A stretch of DNA of 62,604 nt from CAZSWR01 sp964610885 (GTDB lineage Bacteria; Bacteroidota; Ignavibacteria; Kapaibacteriales; UBA2268): positions 1 to 62,604 of the forward strand of contig CAZSWR010000005.1 of NCBI GenBank assembly GCA_964610885.1, in the 5' to 3' direction. A program made the translations under genes and the position numbers. This document shows positions 27,298 to 36,448 of the stretch, in pieces; positions within the stretch are counted from its first letter, which is position 1, and each line of letters starts with the position of its first letter. A model generated the notes under the pieces. The model ran no database searches, was not told the origin of the DNA, and worked only from the letters and a program-made list of their open reading frames with translations.

Positions 27298-27371
27298 TTT
27301 GGCACGCTCCTTGATATATTGATTTTCAGAGTAGGATTGAAAATATGTAAATTAAATATATTGAGGCAGAT

Positions 27372-27578
27372 ATGTCGTTAATTAGTGCACAAAACTTCTT
27401 GGAGCGAATGAAAAGCGATCTTAGCTTTATGAAAATCCATAACACTGCGAAAACCGCAATGGATCGTGAACGCTTGATAAACGAGCAGGGATACCGTTTC
27501 TCCGACGAAGAACTTAGCGTGGCGCTGGACATGCTGATGAGCGAAATGCTTGCGAAACCATACAGCAAAAGCGCGTAA
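27372..27578 (+). CDS. Nif11-like small protein
   Basis: A 68-residue protein. MSLISAQNFLERMKSDLSF, then ERLINEQGYRFSDEELSVAL, follows the Nif11 domain pattern (helix, then a G-Y/F-x-F-[ST]-x-E-E-L motif). In other bacteria Nif11 domains serve as leader regions of ribosomally made peptides or as small proteins of nitrogen-fixation loci. Here the domain fills the whole protein, there is no Gly-Gly cleavage site and no core peptide, and no modification enzyme is near. A strong terminator follows at 27598-27642, so it is a single expressed unit. The function is open. Confidence 0.72.
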   Translation: MSLISAQNFLERMKSDLSFMKIHNTAKTAMDRERLINEQGYRFSDEELSVALDMLMSEMLAKPYSKSA

Positions 27579-27597
27579 ACATACTGAAATAGTTAGA

Positions 27598-27642
27598 CAA
27601 ATAGCCTCGGGAATGCTAGCGCGCTCGGGGCTATTTGCTTTT
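27598..27642 (+). terminator. Rho-independent terminator after Nif11-like gene
   Basis: A 9-bp perfect stem (CAAATAGCC / GGCTATTTG), extended by TCGGG/CTCGG-type pairs, is followed by CTTTT. It lies between the plus-strand small gene and the end of mnmG, so it may also work for mnmG in the other direction. Confidence 0.8.
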
Positions 27643-27663
27643 AGAATGAATCCAATCTTTGAA

Positions 27664-29529
27664 TTACTTCAGATAAACAGACAATATTGACACATCCGTG
27701 GCCGAAACTCCAGAAATGCGGCTTGCCTGGCCGAGCGAAGATGGCCTGATTTTCTGCAATTTCTCCCGAGCTTCGTTCGATAGGGAAGTGAGCTTGTTGT
27801 AATCGAAGTCTTTCGGGATTTCCTTCTCCTCATTCTCGCGGAATTTATCGACGTCCCGCAGCTGCCTTTGGATATACCCTTCGTATTTGATCTCGGTCTG
27901 AATAAGCTCGACGACGTCCTTGTGCTGCATGAGCCTCCTAAGCTCTTCGCCATCGGAATCGGAGAGTTCGAGCAATTCGGACAGCCGCGCAAGGCTCCTT
28001 TTCGTCAGTGTGTAGGCGTCTTGCGAATCCTTCACGGGCGCTTCGCCGAGCCGCTCCAAGTATTCATTTGCAGTGTTTGCCTTGATCTTGATCCGTTTTG
28101 TCAGTTCGAAGCCGGATTGCGTGAGCGATTCTTTGGCTCCGAATCTATTATATTCGCTCTGCTCTATCATTCCCAGCTCGTATCCATGCTTCATAAGCCG
28201 CATATCTGCATTGTCTGCGCGCAGCAGAAGCCTGTATTCGGCGAGCGAAGTGAAGATTCTGTAAGGCTCGTCGGAGCTTTTATTCACCAAATCGTCGATC
28301 ATAACGCCGATATATGCCTCGCTTCGTCCCAGTCGGAACGGTTTTTCGCCTTTGACTTTCAGCGCTGCATTAGCTCCTGCGATTAGCCCTTGGGCGGCAG
28401 CTTCTTCGTATCCCGAGGTGCCATTGACCTGGCCGGCAAGGTACAGATTCTCGACGACGCGGCTCTCGAGAGTGAATTCCAATTGATACGGCAGGAAATA
28501 ATCATATTCAATAGCATAGCCCGGGCGGATCATCTCTGCATGCTCAAGGCCGCGAACGGTATGCAATCCGCGCAGCTGCACGTCCGCCGGAAGCGAGGTG
28601 GAATACCCATTGACGTAAACCGAATCTCCGAATATATTTTCGGGTTCGAGCAAGATCTTATGTCCGTCCCTTTGCGCGAACCGATTAATCTTATCTTCGA
28701 TGGATGGGCAATACCTGGGGCCGGTGCCCTGAATGGTGCCGCCGAATAGGGGAGAGTCTGCGAATCCTGTACGAAGCGCGTCGTGTGTGCGCTCGTTCGT
28801 CGCCGTGGCGTAGCACAGGCAGAGGTTTTTAACTGTTTTTGTACGGAATGAAAAAGGTTCGGGGCGTTCGTCTCCGGGATGTGGCTCGATTATTGAATAG
28901 TCAATCGTGGATTTCCGAATCCGCGGGGGCGTACCGGTCTTGAGCCGATTCATCTCCAAACCCACGTGGGCCAGCCTGTCGGATATCTGTTCGGCCGGCT
29001 TTTCGCCGAAACGGCCGCCGCGAGAGCTTTCCCTGCCGGTGAACATAAGGCCGTTCAAGAAAGTTCCGGGAGTGAAAACAACGGCCGCCGACGAGAAAAC
29101 ATCGCCGTTTTCAGTGCGGACGCCCGAGGCCTTGCCGCCGTGGATGATTATTTCTATGGCAGTATCGCAGTGTATGCTAAGGTTCGGAAGTTTCAGTAAA
29201 TATTCCAACGCATAGAGAGGGTAGAGGTCCTTGTCGATTTGCGCGCGAGGCGACCAAACGGCCGGGCCTTTGGATTTGTTCAATGTCTTGAATTGTATCC
29301 CTGCCCTGTCCGCCAGCACGCCCATTGCGCCGCCGAGCGCATCGATTTCCTTCACCAAGTGGCCTTTCGCCGTGCCGCCTATCGAGGGATTGCACGAAGG
29401 ACGGCCGATACCGCGCTTGTCCTGCGTCAGTAAAAGCGTACGGCATCCCATTTTCGCAGCAGCATTAGCCGCTTCGATTCCCGCGTGGCCTCCGCCGACC
29501 ACGATTATTTCATAGTTCTTGTTTTCCAT
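27664..29529 (-). CDS. mnmG: tRNA uridine-5-carboxymethylaminomethyl modification enzyme MnmG
   Basis: A 621-residue FAD protein that, with MnmE, installs the cmnm5 group at U34 of tRNAs. The dinucleotide-binding motif is VVGGGHAGIEAA (residues 10-21), and CNPSIGGTAKGHLVKE is the family signature. The C-terminal helical domain ends with ASRISGVSATDVSILSVYL. Length is usual. mnmE lies 21 bases upstream on the same strand, and that gap is almost filled by a parS-like site (29535-29550). Confidence 0.98.
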   Translation of the reverse strand: MENKNYEIIVVGGGHAGIEAANAAAKMGCRTLLLTQDKRGIGRPSCNPSIGGTAKGHLVKEIDALGGAMGVLADRAGIQFKTLNKSKGPAVWSPRAQIDKDLYPLYALEYLLKLPNLSIHCDTAIEIIIHGGKASGVRTENGDVFSSAAVVFTPGTFLNGLMFTGRESSRGGRFGEKPAEQISDRLAHVGLEMNRLKTGTPPRIRKSTIDYSIIEPHPGDERPEPFSFRTKTVKNLCLCYATATNERTHDALRTGFADSPLFGGTIQGTGPRYCPSIEDKINRFAQRDGHKILLEPENIFGDSVYVNGYSTSLPADVQLRGLHTVRGLEHAEMIRPGYAIEYDYFLPYQLEFTLESRVVENLYLAGQVNGTSGYEEAAAQGLIAGANAALKVKGEKPFRLGRSEAYIGVMIDDLVNKSSDEPYRIFTSLAEYRLLLRADNADMRLMKHGYELGMIEQSEYNRFGAKESLTQSGFELTKRIKIKANTANEYLERLGEAPVKDSQDAYTLTKRSLARLSELLELSDSDGEELRRLMQHKDVVELIQTEIKYEGYIQRQLRDVDKFRENEEKEIPKDFDYNKLTSLSNEAREKLQKIRPSSLGQASRISGVSATDVSILSVYLK

Positions 29530-29534
29530 TCCGA

Positions 29535-29550
29535 TGTTCCACGTGAAACA
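29535..29550. promoter_or_regulatory. parS-like site 1
   Basis: TGTTCCACGTGAAACA matches the ParB consensus TGTTTCACGTGAAACA at 15 of 16 positions. It occupies the mnmE-mnmG intergenic space exactly. A second site lies at 31002-31017. Confidence 0.82.
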
Positions 29551-30894
29551 TTACTTCCCGATGCAGAAGCCCGAGAAAATAGAGTTGAGCACTTCTTCGC
29601 TCCAGTTCTCGCCTGTGATTTCGCCGAAGATTTCGGCTGCGCGGCGAATGTCTATCGATATTAAAAAGTTTTCTACTCCTGCGCTCAAAGCCTCTTTTGC
29701 AGTTTTTAGAGTTTCGGCAGCGCTCCCGAGCAGGTAGGCATGGCGCTGGTTGACGAGCAGATCGGATTCTATACGGGTTTCTTCCTTCGCTTGCGCCGAA
29801 ATGAACTGCTTCAATTCTTCGATTCCTGCGCCGCTTTTGGCTGAAACACATATTGATCCATTAGTGTCAATGCCGCTCGCTAAGTCAATTTTATTCTGAA
29901 CAAAGATGATCTTCTTGCCATTGTACTTGGATTTCAACTTTTGAATAAGATCATTCGAATGTTCCGCGCCAAGCGCAGCATCGTTCACGACCAGGACAAG
30001 GTTCGCCATACTGACTATTGAATCCACAAAGCGAATACCTTCGATCTCGATTGTGTCGTCCGTATCGCGAATGCCTGCCGTGTCTGTGATATGAATAGTC
30101 ATCCCGTCCATTATGAGCGATTCCTCGATGTAGTCCCGAGTCGTGCCGGGGCGTTCGTTCACTATAGCCCTTTCGCGGCCGAGCAGTGCATTGAAGAGGG
30201 TTGATTTCCCTGAGTTGGGGAATCCGGCAATGCCCACATAGTAACCGGACCTTAATATCTCGGAAGAACGGTGCGATTCGGAAAGGCTGCGAGCCATTGC
30301 TTCGGAACTGTCAAGCAGATCGAGAAGCTTAGTCTTGTCGGCAAATTCCACGTCTTCGTCGGCGAAATCGAGTTCAAGTTCGAGTAGGGAAGAGACGTCA
30401 ATGAGTTTTTTCCTGATCTCCGAGAGGCGGGCAGATAGGCCACCGCTGAGTTGCCGTGCAGACGTTTCGGCTCCGGGAACCGAAGATGAATGTATTATGT
30501 CGGCAACTGCCTCCACTTCGAGAAGTCCGAGCTTTCCGTTGACGAATGCGCGGCGAGTAAACTCGCCCGGCCGGGCAAGCACGGCGCCACAGCGGCAGAG
30601 GGCATCTATAATTGACGTATAAACAAATGAGCCGCCATGGCAGGAGATTTCGACCACGTCCTCGCCGGTGTAGGAGTGCGGAGCGATGAATACTGACATT
30701 GTTACGGTGTCGATAGTGTGCCCGTTCGATACAAACCTGCCGTAGTGAATCGTATGGCTTGCTGCGCTAGAAAGTGGCGATCGCGAGGCAAAGCACTTGT
30801 CCGCAATCCGAATGGCATCGGAACCGGACAGTCGCACGACGGCCAAGCCGGCAATTCCGGGCGGAGTGGATAGCGCTACAATTGTCTCGTTCAT
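29551..30894 (-). CDS. mnmE: tRNA modification GTPase MnmE
   Basis: A 447-residue GTPase that partners MnmG in U34 modification. The N-terminal formyl-THF-binding domain starts MNETIVALSTPPGIAGLAVV. The G domain carries GFPNSGKSTLFNALLG (G1), DTAGIRDTDD (G3) and NKIDLA (G4), and the protein ends CIGK, the conserved catalytic CxGK tail. The ATG at 30894 was preferred over the upstream 30942 because family sequences begin there and a GGAAG site is eight bases away. On the minus strand TAATTTTG (30925-30932) fits a -7 box, without a clear TTG at -33. Confidence 0.97.
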   Translation of the reverse strand: MNETIVALSTPPGIAGLAVVRLSGSDAIRIADKCFASRSPLSSAASHTIHYGRFVSNGHTIDTVTMSVFIAPHSYTGEDVVEISCHGGSFVYTSIIDALCRCGAVLARPGEFTRRAFVNGKLGLLEVEAVADIIHSSSVPGAETSARQLSGGLSARLSEIRKKLIDVSSLLELELDFADEDVEFADKTKLLDLLDSSEAMARSLSESHRSSEILRSGYYVGIAGFPNSGKSTLFNALLGRERAIVNERPGTTRDYIEESLIMDGMTIHITDTAGIRDTDDTIEIEGIRFVDSIVSMANLVLVVNDAALGAEHSNDLIQKLKSKYNGKKIIFVQNKIDLASGIDTNGSICVSAKSGAGIEELKQFISAQAKEETRIESDLLVNQRHAYLLGSAAETLKTAKEALSAGVENFLISIDIRRAAEIFGEITGENWSEEVLNSIFSGFCIGK

Positions 30895-31001
30895 GCTCAT
30901 TACTTCCGATAAGTAATAAAAATACAAAATTAAGCATTTCAAATCGAATATTTTCGTATATTGAAAAAGAAATGAAATATTTCGTGTCCGCGCCCCGAAA
31001 G

Positions 31002-31017
31002 TGTTCCACGTGGAACA
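31002..31017. promoter_or_regulatory. parS-like site 2 (perfect palindrome)
   Basis: TGTTCCACGTGGAACA is a perfect 16-base palindrome and fits the ParB consensus at 14 of 16 positions, both changes being the symmetric T-to-C pair. It sits upstream of both mnmE and the 31065 gene. Confidence 0.78.
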
Positions 31018-31064
31018 TCGGCGGAGGGCGAATTTCGATTGTTTTGAATTATGGAGTTTGACTC

Positions 31065-31473
31065 TTGGAATGTCTAATAATTGGCGCAGGCCGAGTTGGA
31101 ATCAGTTTGGCACTCGCTTTGCGGAAATCATTGCCGCATTTTCGGATACTCGCCCGTTCCGAGGCATCGAGCGAGAGGGCTGTGGCCTGTGGCGTTGCCA
31201 AAGAGTGTGTCGTCAGGGAACTGCCGGAAGTATTAGATAATACTTTGGTTGCAATATGCGTACCGGATAGTTCAATTCCTCAGCTTGCCGAGAAGTTGGC
31301 CGAAAGGATCCGAACGGGCGTCGTGGTGTTCCATATCTCGGGCATGCTTGGCTCGGATGTGCTTGCGGTTTGCGCCAGGGCGGGGGCGGCCGTTTGCGCA
31401 GCGCATCCGTATCAAACCTTCTTCGTGCCGACCGGCGAACTGGTCGAGCGATATATGTGGGGGATTGAATCGC
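31065..31473 (+). CDS. DUF2520/Rossmann-like oxidoreductase, truncated by assembly gap
   Basis: About 136 residues before the N-run. The start must be the TTG at 31065, because an in-frame TGA lies just upstream. MECLIIGAGRVGISLALAL is a Rossmann nucleotide-binding motif, then LVAICVPDSSIPQLAEKL, VVFHISGMLGSDVL and CAAHPYQTF. The order fits the Rossmann-like plus DUF2520 family, related to ProC and 6-phosphogluconate dehydrogenases, with unknown substrate. The 3' half is missing in gap 1; the apparent continuation across N is an artefact. Confidence 0.82.
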
Positions 31474-31573
31474 NNNNNNNNNNNNNNNNNNNNNNNNNNN
31501 NNNNNNNNNNNNNNNNNNNNNNNNNNNNNNNNNNNNNNNNNNNNNNNNNNNNNNNNNNNNNNNNNNNNNNNNN
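31474..31573. other. Assembly gap 1 (100 N)
   Basis: Exactly 100 N, the usual placeholder for a gap of unknown length. The two sides belong to different genes, so real sequence and possibly whole genes are missing. Confidence 0.98.
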
Positions 31574-31578
31574 TTTAT

Positions 31579-32430
31579 ATGTCGAAAATAATAAGCGTAA
31601 CAGTAACCAAGGACAGGCTCGCGGAGCTGAAAAAAGTAATCGATTCGCTTAGGCGCTCCGAGCGGAGGCCGGACGAAATGATCGTGGTCAACAACGACAG
31701 CCACGACGGTACTCGCGAATGGCTCGCGGATCAGGCAGACCTCGTCGTCGTCAATCAGGGCAATACCGGCAGCTCCGGCGGCGAATACTCGGGCATGAAG
31801 CTGGCGATGGAGCGCGGTGCGGACTTCGTTTGGCTCGTGGAGGACGACATAATCCCGCGCCCGGACTGCCTTTCGAAGCTCGAGGCCGAAGCCGACGAGC
31901 GCACTGTCGCGATGCCATTCCTCTACCACCCGGACGGCCGAGAATACTTCCACACAGCCATTTCGTACAATCTGAGCAACCCCTTCCGTAGCTTCTGGCG
32001 CGAAATGATTGGCCGCCAGCACCTCGCCTCTCCCAGAGTGCCCGCCGTCGGGATCACTTTCGAAGGGCCGCTCGTCCATCGGAATATTATCGAGCGCGTC
32101 GGGTACCCGGACACGCGCTTCTTTGTTTACGCAGACGACACAGACTATTTCATCCGTGCCAACCGTGCCGGTTTCGGGATTAACGTGATCCCGAGCGCAA
32201 ACTGCGACAGGCTATTCCCACTGCCGCCCGATGGTGCTTTTACATGGAAGCATTATTATCTGATACGCAACATTATCGCTGTAAACGTGATGCACGGGAG
32301 CTTGGCCGTCAGGGTTCTGCGGCCGCTGGCGTACCTTGTGCTGTGGGCCAAGCGGGCCAAGAGTTTTGAGAACCTGAAAACCGTATTTCGTGCGTTCCGG
32401 GACGGTTACTTCTTCAAGAAGGCGAAATAA
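31579..32430 (+). CDS. Family 2 glycosyltransferase
   Basis: A 283-residue GT2 protein. It begins MSKIISVTVTKDRLAELKKV, with VVNNDSHDGTREWL as the nucleotide-sugar loop, WLVEDDIIPRP as the DxD-type acidic motif and FFVYADDTDYFIRANRAGF as the later acceptor-side ED-like motif. It resembles rhamnosyl/galactofuranosyl transferases of the GlfT2/WbbL group. The ATG is only five bases after gap 1, so an earlier start cannot be excluded. It likely adds a sugar to a surface glycan in the cytoplasm. Confidence 0.85.
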   Translation: MSKIISVTVTKDRLAELKKVIDSLRRSERRPDEMIVVNNDSHDGTREWLADQADLVVVNQGNTGSSGGEYSGMKLAMERGADFVWLVEDDIIPRPDCLSKLEAEADERTVAMPFLYHPDGREYFHTAISYNLSNPFRSFWREMIGRQHLASPRVPAVGITFEGPLVHRNIIERVGYPDTRFFVYADDTDYFIRANRAGFGINVIPSANCDRLFPLPPDGAFTWKHYYLIRNIIAVNVMHGSLAVRVLRPLAYLVLWAKRAKSFENLKTVFRAFRDGYFFKKAK

Positions 32431-32516
32431 AATCAAATAATTATTTGCAATTCAATCCGCAAAGTGATATATTACATTCTTGCAATGCAATATTTCTCAC
32501 GTTTGAGGAGTGAAAA

Positions 32517-33134
32517 ATGAAACGAATTGCAATCTGCCTCTTTATTGCTATTTATGCGATTTGCCTTTGCGGCTCGTATGCTAATGCTCAAGTTTCTAAT
32601 CGCAAAAGTGGCGAAGTGCGGGACGAGCGCGACCAAGGATTCAATTGCTCGTATTCCGGCTGTTTCATTGTCAATGGAGTGTCGTACGCACAAACAATTT
32701 TTTCGAAATCGGGCGAAGAAGCTTCTGTCGGCCCCAAAGAAAAGTATGTTTTTCATTGCCCTACCGAAAAATCATTAAGAGAAAATGGGATTCGAGCTAT
32801 CATAATTCGCTATTCGTTCGCCTCCGGCGAGGGCGCGAAGGGCTATTACGTCCGTGAATTCGTCGATACCGCCAGGGGGCAGGCAATCGCAGTGGAATAC
32901 GGCTCGACGGAAACCGGATTCTTGAGAGATGACACCAGGAAAGCTTACTTTTTGCAGCTGGACACGCTTACTGACTATCAGCAATTCGGCCAAGCCAATA
33001 ACATCACATCGAAACTCTTATTCAACAAATCCGACGGCAGCTATGCCTACGAACTATTCAACGGCAAGGCTCTGTTCGGCCTGCGCTACTATTCGGCATT
33101 GAACCATCGCGAGTATTATTTCGTTCTGAAATAG
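32517..33134 (+). CDS. Secreted protein of unknown function
   Basis: A 205-residue protein with a clear GAGGAG ribosome site, a signal peptide (residues 1-24, cleavage after YANA) and a beta-rich mature part. Two cysteines (NCSYSGC) lie near residues 43-48 and a third in FHCPTEK. It ends with aromatic residues (YFVLK), but is too short and irregular to call a barrel. I do not recognise the family. Confidence 0.7.
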   Translation: MKRIAICLFIAIYAICLCGSYANAQVSNRKSGEVRDERDQGFNCSYSGCFIVNGVSYAQTIFSKSGEEASVGPKEKYVFHCPTEKSLRENGIRAIIIRYSFASGEGAKGYYVREFVDTARGQAIAVEYGSTETGFLRDDTRKAYFLQLDTLTDYQQFGQANNITSKLLFNKSDGSYAYELFNGKALFGLRYYSALNHREYYFVLK

Positions 33135-33260
33135 CCATTTAGGATTTGTTATGTATATATGGCTTAGAAAAAACAGCTTGTTGCTAAGTGTTCGATTATT
33201 AAGCATGTCTGTTACTTAACAGCGGATAATAGTATTAACTGAAACGTTTGTTCCCTATTA

Positions 33261-34604
33261 ATGCATGGACCAATAATGGTAAGAAAATACATCGCAAAAA
33301 TTGCAAATATCAAGGACGGCGCAGACATCGAGAAAACCAAAGATGAAATCGACGAGAACATCTCTTTGCGAGGGTATAATATTTGGATACTGATTTGTTC
33401 AGCAATTTTGGCATCTATTGGTTTAGACACGAACTCCGTGGCTGTTATTATCGGCGCCATGCTTATTTCACCTCTCATGTCTCCGATACTTGGAATTGGG
33501 TTGTCGCTTGGCATTCACGACAACGAGATGTTTCGGCATTCGATTAGGAATCTTTTCATTGCTACAGTACTCTGTTTGCTGGCAAGTACTTTGTATTTTT
33601 CAATTTCGCCGTTTGCATCCCCCAATTCGGAGATTCTTGCAAGGACCAAGCCAACGATTCTCGATGTCGGAATTGCATTTTTTGGAGGAGTTGCAGGTAT
33701 TGTATCGGCTTCGAGAAAAGATAAAACTAACGCAATCCCGGGAGTTGCAATTGCCACAGCGCTTATGCCGCCTTTGTGTGCGACAGGCTTTGGCATCGCA
33801 ACGGGCAACACAACTGTTTTACTTGGGGCCTTCTACTTGTTCGTTGTAAATGCAGCTTTTATTAGTCTTGCAACACTTGTTATTGTAAAATATTTAAAGT
33901 TTCCAATTAAAAAATACATAGATGAATACAAACAAAAGGTTTATGCTCGATATGCAATTATTACTATGCTAATCCTTATTTTGCCGAGCGTTTACTTTCT
34001 TATTTCGGTATACCAGGAATTGCAATTCAAATCTGCAATAAAGAATCTCTTAGTTACTAAAATCGAACAAGGAAATAATAGTGTTATAAAATGGGATTTA
34101 GTTGAATACGATACACTAAAAGTTGTTAAGTTCTATATCTCCGGAGCCGGAATTAGTGATTCAACGTCGACATATCTTAAGAACTTGCTCGCTGAGTATA
34201 GCAATGAGAAATTTAAGTTAACATTTACAAAGGTCAATATTTCAAAAGAAGAAATAGCAAAACTTAGCGCCGATGTGGCTCAAAGTATAATGAAGGGCTA
34301 TGAAGCCAACGGAACGAAACAGCCAACAATTGATACGATAAATACTGCGGTAAGCGATTCCATATTGTTTAGTTCTATCGAAAAGGAATTGCGGATTCTC
34401 CTTCCTGAGATGCAGAATCTAATAATTGGGAAAAACAAACTAATATCACGCGATTCGTCAGAAGATGTATATTCTGTAGATTTGCAAATCCCCAAGAAGA
34501 AAACTAAGGCGTTCTCACAGATCGCATATAAGAAAAATATATATAACTTTATTAAGCACAAATTTGAAGTCGACACAGTCATATTTAAAATCTCATCAAT
34601 CTAA
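33261..34604 (+). CDS. DUF389 family membrane protein
   Basis: A 447-residue protein. Residues about 40-250 contain six membrane helices with the DUF389 signature (SAILASIGLDTNSVAVIIGAM and LISPLMSPILGIGLSLG), ATALMPPLCATGFGIATG in the middle, and a soluble C-terminal region of about 190 residues. The role of DUF389 proteins is not established. Codon use is much AT-richer than in the surrounding genes, which may mean recent transfer. A downstream ATG at 33276 is an alternative start. Confidence 0.9.
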   Translation: MHGPIMVRKYIAKIANIKDGADIEKTKDEIDENISLRGYNIWILICSAILASIGLDTNSVAVIIGAMLISPLMSPILGIGLSLGIHDNEMFRHSIRNLFIATVLCLLASTLYFSISPFASPNSEILARTKPTILDVGIAFFGGVAGIVSASRKDKTNAIPGVAIATALMPPLCATGFGIATGNTTVLLGAFYLFVVNAAFISLATLVIVKYLKFPIKKYIDEYKQKVYARYAIITMLILILPSVYFLISVYQELQFKSAIKNLLVTKIEQGNNSVIKWDLVEYDTLKVVKFYISGAGISDSTSTYLKNLLAEYSNEKFKLTFTKVNISKEEIAKLSADVAQSIMKGYEANGTKQPTIDTINTAVSDSILFSSIEKELRILLPEMQNLIIGKNKLISRDSSEDVYSVDLQIPKKKTKAFSQIAYKKNIYNFIKHKFEVDTVIFKISSI

Positions 34605-34659
34605 CACCCGGGTTCCAAACCCACCCGAGGATTTGTTGATTAGGAGGTGTGATGGTTGT

Positions 34660-34780
34660 CTGAACTCTGATTAGTGTGATTTGAATGATTAAAATGAATC
34701 CAATTCTTTTGTAGGGGCGGGTTCCAAACCCGTCCGAGTTTTCAGCAAAATGTGCCACACATCCGAAGTGTGGCACATTT
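34660..34780. repeat. Cluster of dispersed hairpins (families E, GGCGGGTT and TGCCACAC)
   Basis: Family E at 34660-34705, a GTAGGGGCGGGTTCC copy at 34711-34736 and the hairpin ATGTGCCACAC / GTGTGGCACAT at 34749-34780. The same three occur close together at 52068-52243, so they may form a composite unit. No gene is seen in 34605-34911. Confidence 0.65.
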
Positions 34781-34911
34781 ATATAACAAATATGATATAA
34801 TATTATATTCTTACTTGTACCTTGCAACTTTTTTTAATCACAGTTCAGACGTATATTCATACTTGTCCCTTTCTCCTTGTACCTTGCAACTTTTTCCTTT
34901 TCGCTTGCCCC

Positions 34912-35665
34912 TCATTCGATAACGAACGATTCGACGTCTCGGACTGCCTCTGCGTATGATTTCAGCAACTCCTGCCTGCGGCGCAGGATTTCGCTAAGAG
35001 ATAAACGAAACTTCAGGCGATTGGGCGCGGACACTCGGCCCGAATACTGGCGGATGGCGTCGTAGAGCACGCGGTTGTCCTGGATCATTCCCAAAGCAGT
35101 CTGGAAGGCATTCATTCGCTTGAGTCCCTGGCGGCCTATGCCGAGCGGCGCGGTGAACTGCTCGGAAATGTAGCGAAAATTCTTGAAGGCGAGCCTTACG
35201 GCGTGAAGCGTATCCATGTCGNNNNNNNNNNNNNNNNNNNNNNNNNNNNNNNNNNNNNNNNNNNNNNNNNNNNNNNNNNNNNNNNNNNNNNNNNNNNNNN
35301 NNNNNNNNNNNNNNNNNNNNNGGGAAGCGGAAGAGCATCTTCTGAACCGCGATTTGCTGCACCTGTACGTCCCGCAGCGGCGAAAAGAGTTTTATCTGGC
35401 GGCGCAGCAGCGAGCGTATTTCGGCTGTGTACGGAGTCTCGGCCATCCTCTCGGCCAGCATGACGACCGCCAAGAACCGACGGATCGAGACGCGCAAGTC
35501 GTGAACGGCCTCCTCGGTGAAGCCTTTGGCCAGCGTTTCCAAACAGCTTGAATAAACTGAATAGGCTCGGCGCAGCTTGTCTGACAGAAACAGGAACTGG
35601 TTTTGCTTCGTTGCAGCCTTTGCATTCTTTGCCGTGGCGTTCGTATCGTTAGTGTTTTGCTTCAT
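34912..35665 (-). CDS. CHAD domain protein, interrupted by assembly gap
   Basis: Both ends are seen. The N-terminal part (35322-35665) has EEAVHDLRVSIRRFLAVVML and the C-terminal part (34912-35221) has MDTLHAVRLAFKNFRYISEQF. These are the two CHAD helical repeats, with conserved His and basic residues that bind inorganic polyphosphate. The halves are in different frames because gap 2 (100 N) has arbitrary length, so the gene is very likely intact in the cell. It starts 10 bases after the stop of truA. Polyphosphate binding is known for the family, not shown here. Confidence 0.82.
35222..35321. other. Assembly gap 2 (100 N)
   Basis: Exactly 100 N within the CHAD gene. Coding on both sides is from the same domain family, so the join is credible but the missing length is unknown. 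Confidence 0.98.
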
Positions 35666-35674
35666 TTATACTTC

Positions 35675-36448
35675 TCAATTGTCATAGGGTTCAAACAGTT
35701 CGCCGAAAGCATCGTAATCGACTTTGTCCAGCGTAAGGCCTTCGGGCGGGGCTAAGGGCAGAATCCGAGAGCGGTCCGGTTGCGCAAGCGATTCGCGAAG
35801 CTGGCCAAGGTTGACGCGGCCGCGCTGGTATTCGAGCATGGCGCCGGTGAGCGCTCGCACCATGCCGTAAACGAATCGGTCGGCGCGCACCGTCATGCAG
35901 TAATTGTCTTTGCCTGTCCTGTCCCACCGGCACAATTCTATATGGCATTTGTAGTTTAGTGTGGATTCGTTGTGTTTCGAAAAAGAAGTGAAATCGTGCT
36001 TCCCGACGAACACATCGGATGCTTCTTGGATTCTCTCAAAATCGAATGGGTACTTGTAGAAAGTTTTGAAATGCCTATCGAAAACGCTTTCTTTGGTCGT
36101 AATTCTGTAAACGTACTGGCGAGCGGTGGCCGAATACCTCGCGTGGAAATGCTCCGGCACGAAACGAGCGCCCGTGATGCGAATGGATTTCGGAAGAAGC
36201 GAATTGAGTGCAATGGCAATCTTTCGCTCCGGCACGCTGAATGATTCGGGCAGAATACAGTTGGCCACTTGGCCTCGGGCGTGCACTCCGGCGTCGGTTC
36301 GCCCCGCGCCGATTATTTGTACCGGGCAAGCGGATAGTTTCGCCATGGCCGATTCGATAGTCGATTGGACGGTCGGAGCGTTCGCCTGGATCTGCCATCC
36401 GGCAAAGCAAGAGCCGTCGTATTCCACGCGCATAGCTAAATTTGCCAT
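35675..36448 (-). CDS. truA: tRNA pseudouridine(38-40) synthase TruA
   Basis: A 257-residue TruA. MRVEYDGSCFAGWQIQ opens the family, and the catalytic Asp52 is in GAGRTDAGVHARGQV. HDFTSFSKHNES and DRFVYGMVRALTGAML are further conserved stretches. It converts U38-40 of many tRNAs to pseudouridine. The start overlaps the end of the helicase gene by 13 bases, which indicates co-translation. Confidence 0.97.
   Translation of the reverse strand: MANLAMRVEYDGSCFAGWQIQANAPTVQSTIESAMAKLSACPVQIIGAGRTDAGVHARGQVANCILPESFSVPERKIAIALNSLLPKSIRITGARFVPEHFHARYSATARQYVYRITTKESVFDRHFKTFYKYPFDFERIQEASDVFVGKHDFTSFSKHNESTLNYKCHIELCRWDRTGKDNYCMTVRADRFVYGMVRALTGAMLEYQRGRVNLGQLRESLAQPDRSRILPLAPPEGLTLDKVDYDAFGELFEPYDN

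Noticed and set aside
31249..32430. Frame running through the 100-N gap into the glycosyltransferase
   Set aside because: N-run length is arbitrary, so frames across it are meaningless.
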